From the NCBI GenBank assembly GCA_902465435.1, contig CABQNH010000018.1, forward strand, positions 1 through 37,518: DNA of 37,518 nucleotides. Reading direction: 5' to 3'. The DNA comes from an uncultured Eubacteriales bacterium (lineage in GTDB: Bacteria > Bacillota > Clostridia > Oscillospirales > Oscillospiraceae). This document shows, one piece after another, positions 7,411 through 14,868 of the stretch (positions are counted from its first letter, which is position 1; each line of letters opens with the position of its first letter). The notes under the pieces were generated by a model. It did not search any database, was not told the DNA's origin, and worked only from the letters and a program-made list of their open reading frames with translations. Both the position numbers and the translations under genes were made by a program.

Positions 7411-9621
7411 TCAGAAGATAGAATCCAATCGTTCTTCCTGGGGGAAATGCAGTCCCAGCCGCTCGGAATACAGGTCCCTATACTGGGGGCGAAGCAGATA
7501 AACATTACTGCCTGTGGTCTGAGACCCATACGGCTCCCGTCCCCGACGGGCAAAGGGAATTTCTTCCCCATAGGTTTCCAGGTTTTTCGCAAAGCAGGTC
7601 ACGGTGATAGAGGCCGCCTCCTTCAGCAGCGCTCCGGTGATACCCTGCTCCCGCAGCTGACCCGCGATGCGGTCGTAACGCTCCTGTTCTCCGGGATAGG
7701 GAACAATGACCTGGGTGCCGGCGTTGGCAATCAGCTTGTATTGTGCTGCTGTCTGCTCAAAAGACCGGGCGTCGATCGCCTTTTTCAATTCCGCTTTGTC
7801 GGTGGCACCGTCAAACAGCAGCCGGTAGTATTCCCGGATTTTCTCGGGATCATGGATGGAAAAGGGCGGCCCCATCTCCTGCACGGTGACAGCGGCATTG
7901 TGATACCAGGGGTCCGGATAGGGCATCCGGCTGTCCTCCGGACGAAAGACAATGACCTGACCCATGGAATCACGGCCGTTTCGGTTACATCGCCCGGCAG
8001 CCTGAATGATGGCCTCCAGAGGGGCCAGGGCGCGATACATGGTTCTGAAGTCCAGGTCTACACCGGCCTCAATGCACTGGGTCGCCACCACCCGGCAGGG
8101 CAGCTTCTGATCCAGATGCTGGCGAATACGTTCTATCTGCCTGCTCCGGTGGGCGGGACACAGGTCTGTGGTAAGAAAGAAAACCGTGTCCTCAGGGCAG
8201 AGCCGATCCAATGCTGCGGCAATTGTCCTCGCGTGGCGGCGAAGGTTGACAATGACACAGACGCTGTCACACCGGGACATTTCTTCGGCAATGGTTTCTA
8301 AAGGCGTCTCTGCCCTGATTCGCCATTCCACCTCCACACGCTGCAAGGCCGCAAACATCTTTTTGTTTTCGGAAAAAATCTCCCGGGGTGCCCAGGCCAG
8401 GTCCTTTCGGGCACCAAAATCTGGCTGGGTCGCCGTGGAGAATACCACGGTGGTGTGGTACCGGCCGCACAGTTCGTTCACCGCACGGAGTGTGGCAGAG
8501 GTCAGATTGGCGGGCAGACTCTGGGCCTCGTCGAATATCACAACGCTGTTTGCAATATTGTGGAGCTTCCGGCAGACTGTGGGCCGGTCAGAAAACAGAG
8601 ACTCAAAAAATCGGACGGAGGTTGTGATAATGACCGGCGAGTTCCACCTGGCGGCCAACTCCCAGGCGCTTTCCGGCAGGTTGCTTTGGCTATGGTCAAT
8701 CAGCACGTTGGGGATGATTTGGGCATAGGTTTTTGCGCTTTGTTCGGCCAGGGTCAGGAATGGAAGCACAATAATGATTCGTTTCTTCCCGTGCTTCAGG
8801 CAATGCTGCAGGGCAAAATGCAGCAGAGCCAGGGTTTTCCCGGTTCCGGTGGGGGCTGTCAGTGTATACAGCCCCTCCGGTTCACTGCCCACTTTTCCGC
8901 ACTGTTCAAAAACCTGATCCCGGTATGAATTGAGGGTTTGGTCCGCGGTGGAGCGCTGTTTGATGTCATTCCGGTAGGCATACAATTTTTCCAGAAGCCT
9001 CCGAGGTGCAAAATAGTCATCTTCCGCCTGATCCAGATATGCGCTGTTGTCGTTCATTGCAGAGGCCGTATAGTCAGCATCCACCAGGCAGGAGAACAGC
9101 ATCCTGGTATACAGCATGGACTCCAATTCGGCGGAGGGCGGGACCGGAAGCTGTTTGGTAGGCCGAAAATCGGGGAAATCCTTTTGAAATGCGGCATGTG
9201 CCGTCAATAATTGTTCACTGCTTTCGATGGATGGGTTCTTTCCACCATTTCCATGGGCTGTTTTGGCTTGATCTGCAACGGCGTGAAGATCATCTCTGAT
9301 CGCATCGTAGGCCACGAGACCGTCATGGTGTCCGTTGACAGCCTCCACCACGGGACGAATACTGGCCCAACCCTTATAGATGCCTTCCAGAAAACACGCA
9401 CCGCCCATAGCGTGATCGATCCCTGTCCGGAGGCCTTTCAGTACGTCCTGAAAGGCCTGCGTATATTTTCCAAAGTCATGTACCGTCCCCGCCAGCGCCG
9501 CGGCTTCGCCCAGCCCAAGGGGATCTCCATATTCTCTGGCCAGTAGACAAACCTTTTGCAAATGCTCTTTTACGGTTTCCTGGTGCCCTTGCGGGTTTTT
9601 AGATTTTGCGTAGTATTCCAT
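7411..9621 (-). CDS. cas3: Cas3 HD nuclease-helicase, type I-C
   Basis: A 736-residue Cas3 that unwinds and degrades target DNA after recruitment by Cascade. The N-terminal HD domain shows H20, H48-D49, H70 and H98/H99 (VKEHLQ, TVHDFGKY, IDHAMGG, NGHHDG). The SF2 helicase shows Walker A APTGTGKT (about 256-263), a DEAQ motif II (364-367) in place of DEAH, motif III STATQ, and motif VI QAAGRCNRNGR. All key motifs are intact, so the effector should work. Start ATG 9621 follows GGAGGAG. It is separated from cas5c by 205 bp holding a second promoter, so cas3 can be expressed independently of Cascade. Confidence 0.97.
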   Translation of the reverse strand: MEYYAKSKNPQGHQETVKEHLQKVCLLAREYGDPLGLGEAAALAGTVHDFGKYTQAFQDVLKGLRTGIDHAMGGACFLEGIYKGWASIRPVVEAVNGHHDGLVAYDAIRDDLHAVADQAKTAHGNGGKNPSIESSEQLLTAHAAFQKDFPDFRPTKQLPVPPSAELESMLYTRMLFSCLVDADYTASAMNDNSAYLDQAEDDYFAPRRLLEKLYAYRNDIKQRSTADQTLNSYRDQVFEQCGKVGSEPEGLYTLTAPTGTGKTLALLHFALQHCLKHGKKRIIIVLPFLTLAEQSAKTYAQIIPNVLIDHSQSNLPESAWELAARWNSPVIITTSVRFFESLFSDRPTVCRKLHNIANSVVIFDEAQSLPANLTSATLRAVNELCGRYHTTVVFSTATQPDFGARKDLAWAPREIFSENKKMFAALQRVEVEWRIRAETPLETIAEEMSRCDSVCVIVNLRRHARTIAAALDRLCPEDTVFFLTTDLCPAHRSRQIERIRQHLDQKLPCRVVATQCIEAGVDLDFRTMYRALAPLEAIIQAAGRCNRNGRDSMGQVIVFRPEDSRMPYPDPWYHNAAVTVQEMGPPFSIHDPEKIREYYRLLFDGATDKAELKKAIDARSFEQTAAQYKLIANAGTQVIVPYPGEQERYDRIAGQLREQGITGALLKEAASITVTCFAKNLETYGEEIPFARRGREPYGSQTTGSNVYLLRPQYRDLYSERLGLHFPQEERLDSIF

Positions 9622-9683
9622 GACGCTCCTCCTGCACGGTGTTGATGGGAAGTGATACCGCTTTCATCTTGGGACCCGTAGCG

Positions 9684-9713
9684 TTTGACACTCTGTTTTG
9701 CTTTTACGTCAAA
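9684..9713 (-). promoter_or_regulatory. Inverted repeat in the cas3 leader
   Basis: TTTGAC (9684-9689) and GTCAAA (9708-9713) form an inverted repeat with an 18-nt spacer, about 17-46 nt downstream of the expected cas3 transcription start. A candidate operator; no binding protein is known. Confidence 0.3.
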
Positions 9714-9736
9714 TAACATTTTTGTAAGACAAGAAT

Positions 9737-9765
9737 ATTATACCTGGTTCAATTCTACCTGTCAA
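9737..9765 (-). promoter_or_regulatory. Consensus promoter for cas3
   Basis: On the minus strand TTGACA (9760-9765) and TATAAT (9737-9742) are 17 nt apart: a perfect housekeeping-type promoter. The leader would be about 110 nt. The remaining sequence to 9891 holds no other gene I can recognise. Confidence 0.85.
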
Positions 9766-9891
9766 TGTTTGGTAAGATCTTCTCTACTGCGAGTTGAACT
9801 TGCGAAACCGGTTATTATGCACATCATTCGTCTTTGAGAAGGAAAATTGTCGAGAGAAGATGCCTTTCAGAGAATAAGTCTCCGGAAAAAC

Positions 9892-10143
9892 ATGAAAAAT
9901 AAGAACGAAAAGGAGTGTGGCAGCTGACAGATTGATATTCAGGACAGGGAAAAGACGGTGGAGGTCTGGCTGACCAACACAGAGAAGATGAATCTGGCAA
10001 TCTAGGCGGAGCTGAAAGGGCTTTACGCTAAGAAATACATGGTGGCGGTATGTGAGTCCGGCCAGAGCGGTCTGTTCCAGAATAGCGTGCAGAAAATGCG
10101 AGGCCCAAGGTTTTCTGTGTCAATGTTATCAGTAGCGCTGTGA
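9892..10143 (+). pseudogene. Decayed small mobile-element ORF
   Basis: Reading from ATG 9892 gives a frame interrupted by TGA at 9925 and TAG at 10003 and ending at TGA 10141. Between the stops the text is protein-like: QIDIQDREKTVEVWLTNTEK, then AELKGLYAKKYMVAVCESGQ and LFQNS. This resembles the small accessory proteins of Firmicutes integrative elements, which I recall as having a VEVWLT...QKYxVAVFxSG...LY..T pattern. With two in-frame stops it cannot be functional unless suppressed. It marks past mobile-element insertion between the CRISPR and AbiE loci. The family assignment is from memory. Confidence 0.5.
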
Positions 10144-10172
10144 TTCTGCGAGTGCTGCTACAGCGGGGAAAT

Positions 10173-10239
10173 GTTGACTTTAAGAATAAAATCATTTGCG
10201 ATTTCATTTTCAAAGTTGCATTTTTGTTGACTTTGAGAA
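10173..10239 (+). repeat. Direct repeats upstream of abiEi (candidate operators)
   Basis: GTTGACTTTAAGAA (10173-10186) and GTTGACTTTGAGAA (10226-10239) differ at one position and start 53 bp apart. A related inverted element, TTTCAAAGTTG, lies between them (about 10208-10218). The second copy overlaps the -35 box, which fits autorepression by AbiEi-type antitoxins, known to bind repeats at their own promoters. Confidence 0.45.
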
Positions 10240-10255
10240 CGATATTGCGTATAAT
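10227..10255 (+). promoter_or_regulatory. Promoter for abiEi-abiEii
   Basis: TTGACT (10227-10232) and TATAAT (10250-10255) are 17 nt apart, 31 nt upstream of the abiEi start codon. Confidence 0.8.
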
Positions 10256-10285
10256 ATTTTTGATTTGGTATTGCGGGGTGGTCAA

Positions 10286-10879
10286 ATGGATTACATGACT
10301 AAACTGAGCTCCATTGCAAAAGCGAATGGAGGAATGATTGAAACAAAGGTTGCTATCGCCCATGGTATTTCCAAGGCCATGCTTTCCAAGCTGTGTAAGG
10401 CGGAGAAGATTCATCGGGTTGCCCACGGGCAATATATCCTTCCCGATGACATGCAGGATGAGCTGCTTTCCATCAGCAAGCGGTCGGAGAAAATCATCTT
10501 TTCCCATGAAACGGCGCTGTTCCTGCATGGTATTTCCGACAGGATGCCTTTTGAGCATACAATTACCGTCCCCTCCAACTACACGCCGTCGGTGGTGACA
10601 AAGGCGGCCTGTAAGATCTATTACATCAAGCCGGAGCTGTTTGGACTTGGAAAGACCTTCCTGAAAACGCCATCCGGGAACGAGGTCCCGGCCTATGATC
10701 TGGAGCGGACGATCTGTGACTGCATCCGCAGCCGCGGCAAAATGGGAACGGAGACCTTTTTAGCGGCGCTCAGACTCTATGCGGCCAGCCCCAGGAAGGA
10801 CTTGAACAAGCTGAGCGGATATGCGAAACAAATGCGGGTATCCAATGTCCTGCGGCAATATTTGGAGGTGCTTCTGTGA
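10286..10879 (+). CDS. abiEi: AbiEi-family antitoxin/transcriptional repressor
   Basis: A 197-residue type IV antitoxin. The N-terminal part is a winged helix domain (KLSSIAKANGGMIETKVAIA, then ISKAMLSKLCKAEKIHRVAHGQYIL), and the rest is the AbiEi C-terminal domain (HETALFLHGISDRMP, LERTICDCIRSRGKMG). Such antitoxins counteract the toxin without binding it directly and repress their own promoter. Start ATG 10286 follows GGGGTGG; an earlier frame extension to 10196 would run through the promoter and is rejected. It overlaps abiEii by 4 nt. Confidence 0.9.
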   Translation: MDYMTKLSSIAKANGGMIETKVAIAHGISKAMLSKLCKAEKIHRVAHGQYILPDDMQDELLSISKRSEKIIFSHETALFLHGISDRMPFEHTITVPSNYTPSVVTKAACKIYYIKPELFGLGKTFLKTPSGNEVPAYDLERTICDCIRSRGKMGTETFLAALRLYAASPRKDLNKLSGYAKQMRVSNVLRQYLEVLL

Positions 10880-11700
10880 AAAACGCCATGAGTTTGAAGG
10901 CCAGAATTCGCAATCTGGCAAGGCAGAAAAACATTCCGGCGCAGGTGGTTTTGCAGAACTTCATGTTTGAGCGTCTGCTGGTGAGGCTCTCCGCTTCCGA
11001 GTATCGGGAGAAGTTCGTGCTGAAAGGCGGTATGCTGGTGGCGGCTATTGTAGGCCTGGACAACCGAGCCACTATGGATTTGGACACCACCTTGAAAAAT
11101 CTGCCCTTGACCCCGGAGGCCATCTGCAACGCCTTGGAGCGTATCTGCGCCATTCCATCCGACGACGGTGTGGTGTTTGATATTGGGGCTATTTCGCCGA
11201 TCCGGGAGGACGACAGTTACGGCGGCTACCGGGTGATGCTGAATGCAAAATTTGATACGCTTGTGACGCCGCTCAGCATTGACGTGTCCACTGGTGACGC
11301 CATCACACCCCATGCGGTGCAGTATGATTTTTCGGAGATCTTTGACGACGGGAAAACCTACAGGCTGTGGGCCTACAACATCGAGACCGTGATGGCGGAA
11401 AAGGTAGAGACCATCCTGCGCCGTAGCGTGTTCAATACCCGGCCCAGAGACTTCTACGATGCCTATATTCTGGCGGCCACGCAGAAATTTGACAAAGCTG
11501 TATTTGAGGAAGCGCTGACCGCAACGGCTAACCACCGTGGCACTACGGCCCAGATTGCGGATACACCGGCGATTCTGCGTAATCTCGAAGAAAGCCCGGA
11601 ACTGCGGAGAATGTGGGACAAGTATCGGAAACAGTTTGCCTATGCGGCGGATATTGCGTACGGGGAAATTATTGAAGTGATTAGAGCGCTGATAAAATAA
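10876..11700 (+). CDS. abiEii: AbiEii-family nucleotidyltransferase toxin
   Basis: A 274-residue toxin of the AbiEii/AbiGii nucleotidyltransferase family, which causes growth arrest and abortive phage infection; a homologue (MenT) adds nucleotides to tRNA acceptor stems. Key motifs are FVLKGGMLV, then ATMDLDTTLKN with the DxD metal-binding pair, IDVSTGD, IETVMAEKVETILRR and RPRDFYDAYIL. The start is GTG 10876, 7 nt after GGAGG, overlapping the abiEi stop as GTGA. No truncation is seen, so the pair looks functional. Confidence 0.9.
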   Translation: MKNAMSLKARIRNLARQKNIPAQVVLQNFMFERLLVRLSASEYREKFVLKGGMLVAAIVGLDNRATMDLDTTLKNLPLTPEAICNALERICAIPSDDGVVFDIGAISPIREDDSYGGYRVMLNAKFDTLVTPLSIDVSTGDAITPHAVQYDFSEIFDDGKTYRLWAYNIETVMAEKVETILRRSVFNTRPRDFYDAYILAATQKFDKAVFEEALTATANHRGTTAQIADTPAILRNLEESPELRRMWDKYRKQFAYAADIAYGEIIEVIRALIK

Positions 11701-11730
11701 GCCGAAATCGGGATCAAACCTCATAAAAAT

Positions 11731-11773
11731 GCACCACAGCCCACTGACAAAGATCGTCGGCGGGCCGTGGTGC
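11731..11773 (+). terminator. Hairpin after abiEii, between convergent genes
   Basis: GCACCACAGCCC pairs with GGGCCGTGGTGC (11 pairs, one mismatch). It is followed by GTTTCTTCT on the plus strand. It lies 30 nt after the abiEii stop and also ahead of the convergent SASP gene end. Confidence 0.5.
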
Positions 11774-11828
11774 GTTTCTTCTATGTGCTGATTGTCCGAT
11801 TTTTCGGGCGCCTTTCTAAATTGCTGGT

Positions 11829-12095
11829 CTAAATTGCAATCCCCGCTATGTATCGCACTGTGATCTTGTGTCCGGCAGCGATGCGGTTCGCACGCTCAAA
11901 GCTGATGGTTTTCGTGAGTTGTACGGGCAACATCTTCTTGACCATCTGACCGCCGACGGAGCCGGCCTCGCGAGAGGTCAAATCGCCGTTGTAGCCCTGC
12001 TTCAGGTTCACGCCGACCTCAGCCGCCGCTTCCATCTTGAACTTGTCAAGTGCTTCTCTTGCCTCAGGAATCACTGCATTGTTGTTGCTCTTCAT
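11829..12095 (-). CDS. Alpha/beta-type small acid-soluble spore protein
   Basis: An 88-residue SASP that coats DNA in dormant spores. The core is clear: VIPEAREALDKFKMEAAAEV, then GVNLKQGYNGDLTSREAGSV and GGQMVKKM, including the GPR protease site region and the SVGG turn. Start ATG 12095 is 9 nt after AAGGAG; an ATG 9 nt earlier abuts that site. After MVKKM the last 33 residues (LPVQLTKTISFE... to GIAI) are unlike the short acidic/Gln-rich tails I know in this family. A shift of frame after KKM would end the protein after about 11 residues (VARTTHENHQL, then TGA), so a frameshift in the tail is possible. The gene suggests a spore-forming host. Confidence 0.9.
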   Translation of the reverse strand: MKSNNNAVIPEAREALDKFKMEAAAEVGVNLKQGYNGDLTSREAGSVGGQMVKKMLPVQLTKTISFERANRIAAGHKITVRYIAGIAI

Positions 12096-12247
12096 ACGTT
12101 CCATCTCCTTTTGATTTTTTGAGTTGTCAAATGTAGAAATTTGATTTCCTCAACCGTAGTTTTTCCCTTGGAAAGCAGTTCATCCGTGACAATTTTTGTG
12201 TTTTTTGCGACTTTTTCGCACAAGTTGATTTCCTTAGACAAACGCAT
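12092..12247 (-). CDS. Possible 51-residue protein of unknown function ahead of the SASP gene
   Basis: A minus-strand frame between tmcAL and the SASP gene encodes a lysine-rich peptide (MRLSKEINLCEKVAKNTKIV, then TDELLSKGKTTVEEIK). Its TGA stop overlaps the SASP start as ATGA. The composition looks protein-like rather than random, but ATG 12247 has no clear ribosome site, and the frame stays open upstream into tmcAL in another frame. I do not recognise it. It may be no more than the SASP leader region. Confidence 0.3.
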   Translation of the reverse strand: MRLSKEINLCEKVAKNTKIVTDELLSKGKTTVEEIKFLHLTTQKIKRRWNV

Positions 12248-12306
12248 TCTCGCAAGCAACCATGCGTTATGCCTTCCATTCAGCGCAATGCCGCGTTCCC
12301 GGCGCG

Positions 12307-13464
12307 TTAAGATCGCTCCGCTCTTCTGCTGATTGAAATCACCTGCTCGCGCTCCGGCCACAGCGCCGTCTCCGCAAACAGTGGATACAGCCGTGCCGCG
12401 CGCTCCTCCAGCTCCCGATAGCGGCACTGCGGCGCGCGCTGTCCCGCATGCAGAAGTGGCAGCGCGGACTCCCGATGCATCCGGCGCAGCGCCTTCCTGC
12501 CGCAGTCTGAAAAGCCGAGGACGCGAACATACGGCGCTTTCCCCTGCAGATCCTCCTGCGTAATGCCCAGAAACGCACACAGGAGCATCCGCTGCAGGCG
12601 CGCGCGCGCATAGCGCTTGGACTTTGCAGCGGAGAGGATATCCTCGACCGCCCCCTGTGTACGGCAAGCCTTTCGGAACGCGCTCCATAGTCCCTCTGCG
12701 CCGAACGGCAGCGCGGCAAATTCCGCGTCCGACATGGCGAACAGCCGCGCAAGAACGGCGCGCTCTCCGATTTTTAAGGAATGTCGCCGCGCGTCGCGGA
12801 AGAGCGCCGCTGCCGGCGTATACCGCAACCAGTCGGGCGAATCCATTCCCGCGCGAAGCGCGGAGGCGGACGGATTCTTCAATTCCGGCGTTTGGGCGTG
12901 ATAATCTCCATCCCGCCGCAGAACGACCGGCCTGATCCGCGCGCCGCGCCGCAAAATCGCCTTGCAGTATTCCACGCCAAGAATATTGTTCGGTTTTTCC
13001 AAAAGCGTCCCATCCCCGCCGAGCGCCTCTACCGCGCGCTGTCTCGCTGCGGCAAAGGATATTTTCTGCGTCAGCATCTCGCGGAGGTATTCTGAAAACT
13101 CCTCCCGCAGCAGCAGCGCGGCCGTGGAAAGAAGCGCCTCGATTTCCGCATTTTCTGCGCCGAAGCATAGAGCATCCACGCCAAGCTGTTCCAGAATCTC
13201 CACGCCGCCGTCAGCAAAGCCCTCGGCGGAGGACAGCGCCTGCAATATGGGAAGCTCCAGCACCAGATCCGCCCCGGCGCGCAGCGCCGCTTCTGCGCGC
13301 AGCGCCTTGTCAAAGACTGCCGGCTCCCCGCGCTGCACATAATCGCCGCTCATCAGGCACACAATTGCGGCGTCCTCGCCGAATTGCCCACGAATCCATG
13401 CAATTTGCTTCTGGTGTCCGTTATGGAAAGGATTGTATTCGCAGAGAATACCGACCGTTTTCAC
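12307..13464 (-). CDS. tmcAL: tRNA(Met) cytidine acetate ligase TmcAL
   Basis: A 385-residue HIGH-type nucleotidyltransferase-fold enzyme that uses acetate and ATP to make N4-acetylcytidine at the wobble position of elongator tRNA-Met. The signature TVGILCEYNPFHNGH lies at the N-terminus, followed by VCLMSGDYVQRGEPAVFDK, ADLVLELP and NILGVEYCKAI, all typical of the YlbM family. The start is taken as GTG 13464, the point where family homology begins; upstream residues are unlikely. It uses acetate as substrate and is divergent from ackA, which makes acetate; the pairing may be coincidental. Confidence 0.93.
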   Translation of the reverse strand: MKTVGILCEYNPFHNGHQKQIAWIRGQFGEDAAIVCLMSGDYVQRGEPAVFDKALRAEAALRAGADLVLELPILQALSSAEGFADGGVEILEQLGVDALCFGAENAEIEALLSTAALLLREEFSEYLREMLTQKISFAAARQRAVEALGGDGTLLEKPNNILGVEYCKAILRRGARIRPVVLRRDGDYHAQTPELKNPSASALRAGMDSPDWLRYTPAAALFRDARRHSLKIGERAVLARLFAMSDAEFAALPFGAEGLWSAFRKACRTQGAVEDILSAAKSKRYARARLQRMLLCAFLGITQEDLQGKAPYVRVLGFSDCGRKALRRMHRESALPLLHAGQRAPQCRYRELEERAARLYPLFAETALWPEREQVISISRRAERS

Positions 13465-13504
13465 AAAAGTTTCGCCTCTTTTCAAAAAATATGCCAAATA
13501 ACAC

Positions 13505-13533
13505 TTGCCCAGACGGGAAATCTATTATAGAAT
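13505..13533 (+). promoter_or_regulatory. Candidate promoter for ackA
   Basis: TTGCCC (13505-13510) and TAGAAT (13528-13533) are 17 nt apart, about 70 nt upstream of the ackA start. AGGAG lies at 13589-13593. Confidence 0.5.
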
Positions 13534-13603
13534 AAAGATTGGTGAAAATATTGTAACACAGATACGCCAATATAGGAAATGATTTTTTAGGAGTGTAAGC
13601 AAC

Positions 13604-14803
13604 ATGAATATTCTCGTGATCAACGCAGGCAGTTCTTCTTTGAAATACCAGCTCATGAACCCCGAAACCGGCGATGTGGCCGCGTCGGGCATCTGCGAGC
13701 GCATCGGTATTGACGGCAAGCTGACGCATAAGGTTCCCTCGCTCGGCAAGAAGGTCGAGCGGGACATCTCCCTGCCCACCCACAAGGAAGCCATTGAGGC
13801 TGTTATGAGCATCCTCGTCGACCCCGAAAACGGCGTGATCAAGTCCGTTGACGAGATCGACGCGGTCGGTCATCGCGTTCTGCACGGCGGTGTTAAGTTC
13901 GTCGAGTCCTGCATCATTGACGAGGCCTGCAAGCAGGCGATTCGGGACTGCATCCCGCTCGGCCCCCTGCACAACCCCGCAAACCTCATGGGCATTGAAG
14001 CCTGCGAAAAGGCGATGCCCGGCGTGCCGCAGGTCGCAGTATTCGACACGGCATTCCATATGACGATGCCCCCGAAGGCCTATCGCTATGCCATCCCCAC
14101 CAAGTATTATGAAAACGACCACCTGCGCCGCTACGGCTTCCACGGCACCTCGCACCGCTATGTTTCCAAGCGCGCCATCGCGCTGATGGGCAAGCCTGCC
14201 GATGAACTAAAAATCGTTGTCTGCCACTTGGGCAACGGCTCCTCGCTCTCCGCTGTGGCGAATGGCAAGTGTCAGGACACCTCCATGGGTCTGTCCCCGC
14301 TCGCAGGCGTCCCCATGGGCACGCGCTCCGGCGATATCGATCCCTGTGTCGTCCAGTATATTATGAACAACTACGAGATGAGCGTCGATGACTGCCTGAC
14401 CATGCTGAACAAGCAGTCCGGCGTAAAGGCACTGTCCAACGACCTTTCCTCCGACTTCCGCGATCTTGAAAACGCTGCCAATGAGGGCAACGAGGCCTGC
14501 AAGCTTGCACTGGAAAAGTTCTGCTATGAGGTTCGCAAGTATATCGGCGCTTACGCCGCCGCACTCGGCGGGCTGGACTGCTTAGTCTTTACGGCCGGTA
14601 TCGGCGAAAACGGCGTAACCAACCGCGCCGCAATCTGCGAGGGCTTGGAGTTCCTCGGGGTTAAGCTTGATCCGGCACGCAACAATGTGCGCGGCAAGGA
14701 AGCCCTGATTTCTGCGGATGACTCCCGTGTCAAGGTCTGGGTGATCCCCACCAACGAGGAGCTTATGATCGCGCAGGATACCGCTGCGCTCTGCAAAAAG
14801 TAA
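13604..14803 (+). CDS. ackA: Acetate kinase
   Basis: A 399-residue ASKHA-fold kinase making acetate and ATP from acetyl phosphate. Visible family motifs are MNILVINAGSSSLKYQL, VGHRVLHGG, FDTAFHMTMP, YGFHGTSHRYVS, HLGNGSSLSA, DTSMGLSPLAGVPMGTRSGD and FTAGIGENG. Length is standard. Start ATG follows AGGAG at 10 nt. No pta gene is adjacent; the operon at 18.3-30.2 kb carries a second acyl phosphate route (ptb-buk). Confidence 0.98.
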   Translation: MNILVINAGSSSLKYQLMNPETGDVAASGICERIGIDGKLTHKVPSLGKKVERDISLPTHKEAIEAVMSILVDPENGVIKSVDEIDAVGHRVLHGGVKFVESCIIDEACKQAIRDCIPLGPLHNPANLMGIEACEKAMPGVPQVAVFDTAFHMTMPPKAYRYAIPTKYYENDHLRRYGFHGTSHRYVSKRAIALMGKPADELKIVVCHLGNGSSLSAVANGKCQDTSMGLSPLAGVPMGTRSGDIDPCVVQYIMNNYEMSVDDCLTMLNKQSGVKALSNDLSSDFRDLENAANEGNEACKLALEKFCYEVRKYIGAYAAALGGLDCLVFTAGIGENGVTNRAAICEGLEFLGVKLDPARNNVRGKEALISADDSRVKVWVIPTNEELMIAQDTAALCKK

Positions 14804-14808
14804 GCGAA

Positions 14809-14835
14809 ATGCCTCGCCTGTCGGCGGGGCATTTT
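14809..14835 (+). terminator. Intrinsic terminator of ackA
   Basis: A 10-bp stem ATGCCTCGCC/GGCGGGGCAT (one G-T pair) with a TGTC loop ends in TTTTC, 5 nt after the ackA stop. Confidence 0.8.
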
Positions 14836-14868
14836 CATAAAATTTCGATTGACTATGGAGAAGAAAGC

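Noticed and set aside
10196..10285. 30-residue N-terminal extension of AbiEi
   Set aside because: It would overlap the well-formed promoter and repeats, and homology begins at ATG 10286.
12248..13168. Upstream part of a 358-residue minus-strand frame
   Set aside because: It lies inside tmcAL in another frame and is arginine-rich, as expected for a GC-rich shadow. Only its last 51 codons fall outside tmcAL.
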